Assembly: GCA_021793635.1 (NCBI GenBank)
Contig: JAJYSI010000157.1
Location: 1-7,351, forward strand
Origin: Bacteroidota bacterium
GTDB lineage: Bacteria > Bacteroidota > Ignavibacteria > Ignavibacteriales > Ignavibacteriaceae
DNA length: 7,351 nt
Reading direction: 5' to 3'
The notes under the pieces are model-generated. The model was not told the origin of the DNA and searched no databases. It saw only the letters and a program-made list of their open reading frames with translations. Positions 1 through 5,607 of this stretch are shown piece by piece. Position numbers and translations under genes: made by a program. The first letter of the stretch is position 1. Every line of letters begins with the position of its first letter.

Positions 1-248
1 CTTTATATGTCTTATCTTTATTTAGACTTATTAAAAATAACCTATTACTCTATTATTTTATAGTTTTTGTTCTTTTGTGCTGAAGCAATTATATAATATA
101 CTATAAATCAAGACTTTATAAATTATAGCACAAAGTACAAACTATTTCAGAGTTCAGAAATAGCATAAAATAGACCATATACCATAAGCAAATAATAAGT
201 ATATCATATAGTCTAAAAGAGTGAAATATAAAAAGGGTATAGGGAGAC

Positions 249-366
249 GTTTGTTTGTGCTAACCAACAACGGGTTATTTATTATTGCGTTTTGTGGTTT
301 TGAAAGTTTGTAAGTTTTGCTAATACAACGGTTATTCTAATTATTTTTGTTTTCAAACCGTGGTTT
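249..366. repeat. Imperfect direct and inverted repeats before the portal start
   Basis: Two related segments begin TGCTAA at 258 and 318, exactly 60 bases apart, and share the blocks TGCTAA, ACAACGG and TTATT in the same order. The G/T-rich sequence before each copy is also similar (GTTTGTTTGTGC and GTTTGTAAGTTTTGC). Around the second copy there is an inverted pair, GGTTTTGAAA at 296-305 and TTTCAAACC at 351-359, differing by one base in length. Immediately before the start codon lies AAACC-GT-GGTTT at 355-366, two 5-bp arms around a 2-base centre, ending six bases before the ATG. The pattern could be a dispersed intergenic repeat of the host, a protein-binding region, or a recombination remnant; I cannot name a family. 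Confidence 0.5.
316..349 (+). promoter_or_regulatory. Candidate Bacteroidota-type promoter for the head operon
   Basis: TATTTTTG at 342-349 fits the Bacteroidota -7 consensus TAnnTTTG, and TTTG at 316-319 lies 22 bases upstream, at the long end of the spacing accepted for the -33 box. Transcription would begin only about 15-20 bases before the portal ATG, giving a very short leader. In such AT-rich DNA a match of this kind arises easily by chance, so this is a weak call supported mainly by its place at the head of the gene block. Confidence 0.3.
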
Positions 367-372
367 ATACAA

Positions 373-1563
373 ATGTGGCAAGGCTTTAGAAACTTCTTTT
401 TTGGTCAGCAAACCGAAAAGAATTTACTTTATAGGGAATTTGGAGGAACTAATTTTATTAGTTTCAAATCGGAGTATGAAAAATTAACGTACGCCGTAAA
501 AAACCCAGCGTTTCTAAAAGTAGCTTCATTACAGTGCGACACGTTCAGCCTTGGACAATTCGTACTTAAACAGAACGGTAACGTTGTGGAAAGCCACCCG
601 CTCATTGAATTATTGAAAAATCCTAATTTCAGTCAAGAAACTTCTGATTTCCTTTGGGAGTGGATGTTTTGGCTAATGCTTGGAAGCTCGCCCATAAGAG
701 CCACAGCCAGCAACTTCAATAGCTTGACGCCACCGCTACTAATTCCGCTTGAGCCAATGAACTTAGAGTTCCCGAAGTTACCCAACTCAAAAACGGTTCT
801 AACACGAGAGACCCACGATAGGCTCAGGGAGGAAAATTTTAAATATCACGCTGGATCGGGTAAAGTTTTAAACATTCCTGGAACTGATATGATCGTCAAA
901 AATGATTTGGGTATTGATTCAGGAATTAAGGCAAGCCGTATCGAGGCGCTGATGAAAATCATACAAAATAACGAAAACGCTATTGACAGCCAAAACATAA
1001 ATATTCGATATGCAGGACGTTTTATGATTTCAGGTCAGTCCGATGTAGATGATGTAACGGTGTTACCAATGGGGCAGGACGAAAAAGAAGACATTGAAAG
1101 AAAGTCTTTGAGTCGTAGACCGGTTGAGGCGGTCAAGTCGATGATAAAAATACAAAAGTACGTCAAGGACAACATGTTTATTAAGCTTGGCGAAAGTTAC
1201 TTACAAACGTATATGCAGATTGGAGGAATGTACGGGATTCCAAAAGATATTTTAGAAGCTTACAACTCGTCCACGTTCGAAAATCAAGAGAAAGCTATGG
1301 GGCGTCAGGTGGTTTACACGCTTGATCCGAAAGCGAGAACTTTATGCGGAGCTATCTTGAACCATTTTGATATGAGTCAGGATTTTACTTTGGAACTCAA
1401 ATACGATCACTTGCCTTTTATGCAAGTGTTCGAAAAAGAGAGAATGGAACGAAAAGAAAAAGCCATTGATATTTTTGGTAAGATGTTGAATTTAGGCGTT
1501 TCGGTAGAGCAGGCAAATGAATATTTAGGAACTAATTTTGAAATCAATGGACGAGATAATTAA
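373..1563 (+). CDS. Phage portal protein, HK97 family
   Basis: The portal forms the dodecameric ring at one capsid vertex through which DNA is packaged and ejected, and it nucleates head assembly. At 396 aa it has the normal family length. Visible family features: a short N-terminal stretch (MWQGFRNFFF) like the start of many portals; HPLIELLKNPN at 75-85 followed by a hydrophobic helix (FLWEWMFWLMLG, 93-104); a helical stem and crown segment around 185-300 with GMYGIPKDIL at 285-294 and TFENQEKAM at 301-309, matching the usual glycine/proline turn and TF.N.E motif; and a C-terminal VSVEQANEYLG at 377-387, equivalent to the common NEAR..LG ending. The reading frame is open back to a stop at 301, but no ATG precedes 373 and the upstream translation is hydrophobic and unlike a portal, so 373 is preferred. 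No Shine-Dalgarno box is present. The next small gene starts inside its last codons. Confidence 0.93.
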   Translation: MWQGFRNFFFGQQTEKNLLYREFGGTNFISFKSEYEKLTYAVKNPAFLKVASLQCDTFSLGQFVLKQNGNVVESHPLIELLKNPNFSQETSDFLWEWMFWLMLGSSPIRATASNFNSLTPPLLIPLEPMNLEFPKLPNSKTVLTRETHDRLREENFKYHAGSGKVLNIPGTDMIVKNDLGIDSGIKASRIEALMKIIQNNENAIDSQNINIRYAGRFMISGQSDVDDVTVLPMGQDEKEDIERKSLSRRPVEAVKSMIKIQKYVKDNMFIKLGESYLQTYMQIGGMYGIPKDILEAYNSSTFENQEKAMGRQVVYTLDPKARTLCGAILNHFDMSQDFTLELKYDHLPFMQVFEKERMERKEKAIDIFGKMLNLGVSVEQANEYLGTNFEINGRDN

Positions 1564-1678
1564 GAAGCAGATAGAAGGTTTGGAGAAATCCAAGAGAAAA
1601 ACCAAGGATGATAAACTGAAAGCGAATATTCAGAAGCGGATCGATTGGCTAAAAAAGAATAAAACAGTGGAAAAATGA
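1547..1678 (+). CDS. 43-aa charged helical protein between portal and protease
   Basis: An unrecognised small gene. Its ATG lies 17 nt inside the portal 3' end in a different frame, and its TGA overlaps the protease ATG (ATGA at 1675-1678), so it exactly bridges two genes that would otherwise be 111 bases apart. The product begins MDEIIKKQIEGLEKSKRK and ends in DWLKKNKTVEK. It has about 16 Lys/Arg, is free of Pro, Cys and Met after the start, and has an i/i+3/i+4 hydrophobic pattern (I4, I5, I9, L12, L24, I28, I32, L35) consistent with an amphipathic helix. Position suggests an assembly cofactor or a translational relay between portal and protease; no function is shown. The seamless stop/start joins and clean codon structure are the main support that it is real. 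Confidence 0.7.
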   Translation: MDEIIKKQIEGLEKSKRKTKDDKLKANIQKRIDWLKKNKTVEK

Positions 1679-2469
1679 TTTTAAAAGATAAAAAATTCGG
1701 CAGTAGGAAAGAAATGCTTAACTACATTTCTGAGAACAAAAAAACCTTAATCGACGCTAAAAAAGCAGAGGTTAAGACTAAGTCTATTGTCGGCGGTTTT
1801 TATTCGCCAAAAGACGGAGCGATTAAGGATATTCCTAACAAGGATGATGATTTCATTTATCCTGTAATTTCGAACACCGGTTATCTTGACCATCACGATG
1901 ACGTTCATTTGAGAGGCTCTATGACAAAAACCGCTAAGGAGCAAAATCACAAAGTCTACTATGTAACTGACCACAAACTTGAAGTTGACAGTGTTATAGC
2001 AACGCCTAAAAACGTAGAGATACAACTCTTAACATTACCTTGGACTGATTTAGGTCGAAATTTTGAAGGAGATACCGAAGCTTTTATTTTTAAAATCGCT
2101 AAAGAAGCCATTCAGCACGAGAAGTTTCTAAAGATGCTGGAGGACGGCAACGACCTTCAAAACTCAATCCGAATGCAATATATCAAGATTGGATTAGGCA
2201 TCAACAACCAGGACGATAAAGAGGGATTTGCGTACTGGCAAAAATATTACAACCAAATTTCAAACAAAGAAGAACTTAACGAACGAGGTTACTTCTTTGG
2301 CGTAGAAGAATTAAAAATAGTAATGGAGGGTAGCGCCGTGCTGTTCGGCAGTAACGATGCAACTCCAATAAAGGGAGCCGTCGAGGACACTCCAAAGTTT
2401 GAGCCGTCAAAGTATGACACTCAAATAAGTGAACAGTTAAATAATTTATTAACCAAAACAAAACTTTAG
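1675..2469 (+). CDS. Prohead maturation protease, HK97 (S78) type
   Basis: A serine protease expected to be packaged inside the prohead, where it removes the capsid protein delta domain and then digests itself before DNA packaging. The 264-aa protein shows the family pattern in order: GYLDHHDDVHLRGSM at 69-83, equivalent to the usual G.vD..gDvv..Gaf segment; His100 in YYVTDHKLEVDSVIA, the probable catalytic histidine; Ser164 in LQNSIRMQY, the probable nucleophile in place of the common LS.GF; and EGSAVLFGSNDATPI at 218-232, matching the E.S.V..PAN..A segment near the end of the fold. The last 30 residues are a charged tail of the kind removed by self-cleavage. It is a diverged member, so the catalytic assignment is by position in the pattern. 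Its start overlaps the preceding 43-aa gene by ATGA and its stop is four bases before the capsid gene. Confidence 0.85.
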   Translation: MILKDKKFGSRKEMLNYISENKKTLIDAKKAEVKTKSIVGGFYSPKDGAIKDIPNKDDDFIYPVISNTGYLDHHDDVHLRGSMTKTAKEQNHKVYYVTDHKLEVDSVIATPKNVEIQLLTLPWTDLGRNFEGDTEAFIFKIAKEAIQHEKFLKMLEDGNDLQNSIRMQYIKIGLGINNQDDKEGFAYWQKYYNQISNKEELNERGYFFGVEELKIVMEGSAVLFGSNDATPIKGAVEDTPKFEPSKYDTQISEQLNNLLTKTKL

Positions 2470-2473
2470 CAAA

Positions 2474-3883
2474 ATGAAAAATAAAGTTATTCCTGCCATT
2501 ATCCTTTTTTCGGCATTGGCAGACCCAAAAGAGAAAACCAACGATGAAAAGACGTTGGACGCTCTTACAAAGATTTCAGAGCAAGTCGACGGCTTCGTGG
2601 AAAAATTAGGTGATAAAGCCGACACCGAAGCTATCGAAGGACTCAAAACTACTATCGAAGGCTTAAGAAAAGCTATCGAAGGAGGCGAAGATATCGAAGG
2701 GCTTGAAACAAAAATCGCTAAAATCAATACGGAAAACGAAAAGTTACACCGTGCTATTGCGGAACTTGAAGTTTCAAGATTGAAAGAAAAAGAAAAAACA
2801 ACTCCCGGAAGTCGCAAAAGCGTTATCGAGGCGGAAGTTGAAAAATTCGTTAAGGCTCGTTTTCCTGAAAATGGAGAAAAGACCAACACGCCAATTTCGA
2901 TGTCAATTGAAAAGGCTGATGTTATTCCTGAATTTTCTCACGATATTTTCTTGGATGGTGCAGACGTAACAGCGTTCACTGGTCGAAGAGTTGAAACGGA
3001 GATTAACGAGAGAAAGCGCAAAAGCAATATCATCTTTGATTATTTCAATATTCAATCTATTGACGTTCCGACGTTGATTTATTTGAGAAAAGTTGAGATT
3101 GATGATGATTCGGTTGATGGTGACACTTGGAAGCCAGGCGGTGCTGATTGGATTGCTTGTGGAACTCCTAAGCCTAAGCGTGCGTTCAGATTGACTACCG
3201 GGGAAGCCGAGGCTAAGAAGATCGCTATTTTCAACACGGTTGACGATTGCTTAGTGCAAGATGTACCTTCAATGATGAACTGGATTCGAAATGATTTCAG
3301 GGCTGAATTGTTAGAAACTGCTAACGAAGGACTTCTTAGCGGAGATGGTTCAAACAATGCGCCTGAAGGATTGACCGAGAATGCTGTTCAATATAATGGA
3401 TCTAACCCATTCAGCGGAAACGTATTGAATGCGGGTTATATCGACGCCATTATTGCAGCTGCTGCCGAAATGGAAGAAAACAAAGAAACCCCAGCTTTTG
3501 CGTTTGTTTCCTCTTCTGTTTGGTATCGTATTTTGTCTGAAAAAGATTTAAATGCGCGTTACCAAAACAACAATTTGATTTATACCAATGCTTTAGGACA
3601 GTTGTTCATTGCAGGGGTTCAAATTGTGAAGGTTGACAGCGAGGATGTGCCTAATACGCACTTGCTTTTAGTTGGCGCAGACAACGGGTTTAAAATCTTT
3701 GCTTACGGTAATTTGGTTATTGAAACTGGATTGAACGGCGAAGATTTCAGAAACGACAAAACTTCTATTCGAGGTTACCAACGTTTCTTAACTTACATTG
3801 CTGAAGAGCGTGAGAACAGTGTTTTCTATGACACTTTTGCCACAATCTTAAGTGATATTGATGCGCCTGCCGAGGGAAACTAA
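2474..3883 (+). CDS. Major capsid protein with N-terminal delta domain, HK97 fold
   Basis: The main shell subunit. Residues about 20-135 are Glu/Lys-rich and strongly helical, typical of the delta domain that serves as internal scaffold and is removed by the prohead protease. The mature HK97-fold region probably starts somewhere in 135-160; no cleavage site can be read directly. The family signature GLLSGDGSNNAPEGL at 286-300 matches the conserved GdG....p.GL loop of HK97-type capsid proteins. WYRILSEKD at 350-358 and the glycine-rich strand segment GADNGFKIFAYGNL at 401-414 fit the rest of the fold. At 469 aa it is longer than the HK97 protein (385 aa). An oddity is the N-terminus, MKNKVIPAIILFSALADP, which resembles a signal peptide. 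The start lies four bases after the protease stop with no Shine-Dalgarno box, so translation is probably coupled. The 18-codon ORF that follows starts on its stop codon (TAATG). Confidence 0.93.
   Translation: MKNKVIPAIILFSALADPKEKTNDEKTLDALTKISEQVDGFVEKLGDKADTEAIEGLKTTIEGLRKAIEGGEDIEGLETKIAKINTENEKLHRAIAELEVSRLKEKEKTTPGSRKSVIEAEVEKFVKARFPENGEKTNTPISMSIEKADVIPEFSHDIFLDGADVTAFTGRRVETEINERKRKSNIIFDYFNIQSIDVPTLIYLRKVEIDDDSVDGDTWKPGGADWIACGTPKPKRAFRLTTGEAEAKKIAIFNTVDDCLVQDVPSMMNWIRNDFRAELLETANEGLLSGDGSNNAPEGLTENAVQYNGSNPFSGNVLNAGYIDAIIAAAAEMEENKETPAFAFVSSSVWYRILSEKDLNARYQNNNLIYTNALGQLFIAGVQIVKVDSEDVPNTHLLLVGADNGFKIFAYGNLVIETGLNGEDFRNDKTSIRGYQRFLTYIAEERENSVFYDTFATILSDIDAPAEGN
2630..2713 (+). repeat. 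Heptad repeat within the capsid delta domain
   Basis: Residues 53-80 of the capsid protein are four near-copies of a seven-residue unit: AIEGLKT, TIEGLRK, AIEGGED and IEGLETK (the last out of register by one). At DNA level the 10-base core CTATCGAAGG or close variants recur about every 21 bases. A seven-residue period with Ile and Leu at fixed places is what a coiled coil needs, consistent with the scaffold role of this domain. The IEG core suggests growth by tandem duplication. Confidence 0.65.
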
Positions 3884-3939
3884 TGTACCCCGGGAGCGAC
3901 AACTACCCGGGGGAGGATAATTTTCCACAGGATAATTAA
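3883..3939 (+). CDS. Possible 18-aa repetitive micro-protein after the capsid gene
   Basis: An ATG overlaps the capsid stop (TAATG at 3881-3885) and opens 18 codons: MYPGSDNYPGEDNFPQDN, ending at TAA 3937-3939. The peptide is three imperfect copies of (Y/F)P(G)xDN. The copies use different synonymous codons (CCC or CCG for Pro; GAC AAC or GAT AAT for Asp-Asn), which favours a constrained peptide over a simple DNA repeat. Against this, it is extremely short and its first half coincides with a GC-rich hairpin, so the protein pattern could be incidental. Other genes in this block start by the same stop/start overlap, which supports translation. If made, it would be produced in step with the capsid protein; role unknown. 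Confidence 0.4.
   Translation: MYPGSDNYPGEDNFPQDN
3888..3912 (+). promoter_or_regulatory. GC-rich hairpin at the end of the capsid gene
   Basis: CCCCGGG at 3888-3894 pairs perfectly with CCCGGGG at 3906-3912 around an 11-nt loop. An all-GC 7-bp stem in AT-rich DNA is striking, and each arm contains the palindrome CCCGGG. There is no T-run after it (GAGGATAATTTTCC follows), so it does not look like an intrinsic terminator. More likely roles are protecting the capsid mRNA 3' end, marking an RNA processing point, or slowing ribosomes before the fibre gene. Confidence 0.6.
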
Positions 3940-3961
3940 TAACCATTAAAAAACAGAAAAA

Positions 3962-4237
3962 ATGGCTTACGAAAAACAACAATGGGAAAACGGCGCAGAA
4001 GGGGGAACTCCTATAAGTGCAGATCGACTCAACCACATGGAGGACGGTATCGCTGATGCCGAACAAGATTTGGGAGATTATGCTAAAAAATCCGAATTAG
4101 GGGATTATGCTAAAAAATCCGAATTAGGGGATTTAGCTGGAAAAGATGAAAGTGATTTGAACCTTAGTCAATATGCTCAGGATTCAGAATTACAATCCCT
4201 TATATCAAGAGTCGAAGCACTCGAAAACGCCGAGTAA
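3962..4237 (+). CDS. Fibre-like capsid decoration protein with YAKKSEL repeats
   Basis: The N-terminal WENGAEGGTPISADRLNHME at 8-27 and following DGI match a segment known from head-fibre and tail-fibre proteins of many phages (W.dg..GgTPi.A..LN.mE.gi), thought to anchor a fibre to the virion. Then come repeats: GDYAKKSEL at 38-46 and 47-55, a degenerate GDLAGKDESDL at 56-66 and SQYAQDSEL at 69-77, a unit typical of trimeric fibre shafts. The end, LQSLISRVEALENAE, looks like a short coiled-coil trimerisation helix. At 91 aa it lacks a receptor-binding head, and its place straight after the capsid gene favours a capsid-attached head fibre over a tail fibre. The start is preceded by an A-rich leader (ATTAAAAAACAGAAAAA), fitting Bacteroidota initiation. 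Hairpins lie on both sides of the gene. Confidence 0.7.
   Translation: MAYEKQQWENGAEGGTPISADRLNHMEDGIADAEQDLGDYAKKSELGDYAKKSELGDLAGKDESDLNLSQYAQDSELQSLISRVEALENAE
4073..4126 (+). repeat. 27-bp tandem duplication in the fibre-like gene
   Basis: Two adjacent 27-bp units (4073-4099 and 4100-4126) differ at a single base, GGA against GGG in the first codon; the remaining 24 bases are identical. A third, degraded unit begins GGGGATTTAGCTGG at 4127. Identity at synonymous positions implies a recent duplication. Because the unit is in frame, gain or loss of copies would lengthen or shorten the fibre shaft without breaking the gene. Confidence 0.9.
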
Positions 4238-4252
4238 TTAAAGTATAACATT

Positions 4253-4281
4253 TAGGGAGGTTCTGATATCGTTCCTCCCTA
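4253..4281 (+). promoter_or_regulatory. Perfect 8-bp hairpin after the fibre-like gene
   Basis: TAGGGAGG at 4253-4260 and CCTCCCTA at 4274-4281 are exact reverse complements around a 13-nt loop that itself holds the palindrome GATATC. No T-run follows on either strand, so it is not a classical intrinsic terminator. It sits between the fibre-like gene and the next small gene, whose TATAAAA-ATG start lies 20 bases beyond. A role in RNA processing, stability or partial attenuation is an inference. Confidence 0.65.
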
Positions 4282-4300
4282 TACAAAACCTATTATAAAA

Positions 4301-4531
4301 ATGAAAAAAGATTTTTCAAAATTCAAAAACGCCAGAAAAGTAGAGTTTACAAAAGATTGGAAACGCTACAAAAAAGGAGATGTCGCAGCAATGCACGTCA
4401 ATATGGCTAATAAGGTAGAAGCCGCTAAAGCTGGTAAGGTGTCAAAGATTGATTTCGACGGTATCCGTGAAAAAGCCGCTAAAGCCAGAAAGAAAGCTGA
4501 AAAGAAAATCTTAGAGGCACAAGCTCAATAA
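4301..4531 (+). CDS. Small basic phage structural-region protein
   Basis: A 76-aa, Lys/Ala-rich protein, unrecognised as a named family. The segment VEFTKDWKRYKKGDVAAMHVNMANKV (positions 14-39) resembles the pattern V.F.k....Y.kGd.A......A..l found in many small phage proteins encoded near the head-tail connector. The rest (52-76, REKAAKARKKAEKKILEAQAQ) is a highly charged helix. It could be a minor head protein or a packaging accessory. The start is well supported by TATAAAA directly before the ATG, the Flavobacterium-type initiation signal. It stands 63 bases after the fibre-like gene, across a hairpin, and 12 bases before the connector gene. Confidence 0.75.
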   Translation: MKKDFSKFKNARKVEFTKDWKRYKKGDVAAMHVNMANKVEAAKAGKVSKIDFDGIREKAAKARKKAEKKILEAQAQ

Positions 4532-4543
4532 TCCTGACCCAAG

Positions 4544-5050
4544 ATGATAATTGATTTAGATTTTTTCCGTTTTAATATCCACATAGGGCAGCTTGATAAC
4601 CTTGCAGTTGAGGACAATGTTATGCTTTATACCGAAAGGTATTCAGAGGAGTTCTTGGTGAGATTGCTGGGGCACAAGTTGGCAAAAGACTATTTGGAAA
4701 ATTACCAAACAACACGGAAAGATTTGGATCAAATACTGGTAGATAGAGATAAGAAAATAAGCCCAATCGCTAATTATGTGTTTTGCAAGTATATTACTTC
4801 AACACACGCCATTCATCAAGGTATTGGCGTAGTTGTTCCAAATGCAGAAAATAGCGCACGGGTTAATCCTGTTCAAAAAGTTGTGGTCGCTTGGAATGAA
4901 ATGGTAGATTATATCTGCCACGTTCATCCGAGCATTAGGGCTTTAGGATTGGATGATTATCGCTATCAAAATCAGGTAGATATTTGTCGAGGTGGTTGTG
5001 GTTGTGGAAGCAAACCAGCATTTGAGAAAATAAATAGATTAGGAATATGA
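4544..5050 (+). CDS. Probable head-tail connector protein (DUF6712-like)
   Basis: A 168-aa, mostly helical protein in the place where HK97-type phages encode the connector (gp6-like) that docks below the portal and retains packaged DNA. YSEEFLVRLLGHKLAKDYLENY at 33-54 and ISPIANYVFCKYITSTHAIHQG at 72-93 look like the paired helices of connector proteins. I associate the overall pattern (RLLG..LA..., then Y..Y.......T..G) with the DUF6712 group of Bacteroidota prophages, from memory. The C-terminus is odd: CRGGCGCG at 148-155 places three cysteines in seven residues, with Cys81 and Cys125 elsewhere. It overlaps the next gene by four bases (ATGA), suggesting coupled translation. Confidence 0.65.
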   Translation: MIIDLDFFRFNIHIGQLDNLAVEDNVMLYTERYSEEFLVRLLGHKLAKDYLENYQTTRKDLDQILVDRDKKISPIANYVFCKYITSTHAIHQGIGVVVPNAENSARVNPVQKVVVAWNEMVDYICHVHPSIRALGLDDYRYQNQVDICRGGCGCGSKPAFEKINRLGI

Positions 5051-5607
5051 TGCGTCCAATAGTTGATTTATTCGGAGATATAGTAAGCAAGGTTAGTGAT
5101 AACCTGACTACTGAATTTCAGGTTCTGGACAGCCATATTACAGGCGTCCATTATCAACACGGGCATATTTTAGAGATAGTCGATTTGTTGACTCAAAAAG
5201 ACCAAAGTCAAAGCTACAAATATGATAAATATCCGTTAGTTGCATTGTTACAGGATTTTCCTGAACGTGTTACAGCTGATTCTAATAGATTTGTAGAGGC
5301 AAACTTAAATATTCTGATTGTCAAAAGTACGTTGGAGGAGTACACGGCAGATAAACGGTATGATAAAAACTTCAAACCGTTTCTTTATCCGATTTACAAC
5401 GAGCTTTTAAAGCAGATTAATAAGAGCGCTTACACTTTGACTTATTCGCCTTATCGGATTAGGCACACCAAAATAGACAGATTATTTTGGGGGCGTCAAG
5501 GACGTTACGGAAATACCGCGAACATTGCCAATGACAAATTAGATGCAATTGAAATTCAAAATTTAAACCTTAAATTCATTAGAGAAAAATGTCTTTTAAC
5601 AAAATAA
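5047..5607 (+). CDS. Probable tail-terminator or head-tail completion protein
   Basis: A 186-aa protein encoded between the connector and the candidate tube protein, the usual site for the tail-terminator that caps the tail tube and joins it to the head. YPLVALLQDFPE at 62-73, NLNILIVKSTLEEYTADKRY at 87-106 and FKPFLYPIYNELLKQI at 109-124 give an alternating strand then helix pattern: a central hydrophobic strand (LNILIV), the EYTADKRY link, and an amphipathic helix containing PIYNELL. I have a general recollection of similar proteins in Bacteroidota prophages, mostly unnamed. Function is inferred from order, size and fold pattern. Start: ATG at 5047 overlaps the upstream TGA; a second ATG follows at 5050, so the N-terminus is certain only to within one residue. 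Its 3' end overlaps the next gene by 19 bases. Confidence 0.5.
   Translation: MMRPIVDLFGDIVSKVSDNLTTEFQVLDSHITGVHYQHGHILEIVDLLTQKDQSQSYKYDKYPLVALLQDFPERVTADSNRFVEANLNILIVKSTLEEYTADKRYDKNFKPFLYPIYNELLKQINKSAYTLTYSPYRIRHTKIDRLFWGRQGRYGNTANIANDKLDAIEIQNLNLKFIREKCLLTK

Larger units (their letters stand above)
1..372. other. AT-rich non-coding leader upstream of the portal gene
   Basis: No credible coding region is present in any frame: stops are dense on both strands and the longest reverse-strand candidate I found is about 17 codons. The first 240 bases are very AT-rich. An 8-bp inverted pair, TTTGTGCT at 74-81 and AGCACAAA at 127-134, has a 45-nt spacer, and TTTGTGCT recurs at 254-261. From about 250 onward composition changes to G/T-rich repeat-like DNA leading up to the portal start. 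In most HK97-type phages this place is occupied by the end of the large terminase gene, so the gap may be a long control region, a rearrangement junction, or the edge of a degraded prophage. The sequence alone does not decide between these. Confidence 0.7.

Noticed and set aside
249..366. Leader repeats considered as an integron attC or prophage att site
   Set aside because: No complete core and inverse-core pair, no integrase nearby and no second copy in the window; the resemblance is too loose to call.
2449..2889. 146-codon open frame on the minus strand opposite the capsid delta domain
   Set aside because: It is the antisense of Glu/Lys/Ile-rich helical coding sequence, giving low-complexity Ser/Phe/Leu-rich translation, and lies wholly against strongly supported genes.
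4073..4150. Tandem repeats considered as a CRISPR-like array
   Set aside because: The units are adjacent with no spacers and are in-frame codons of a protein repeat.
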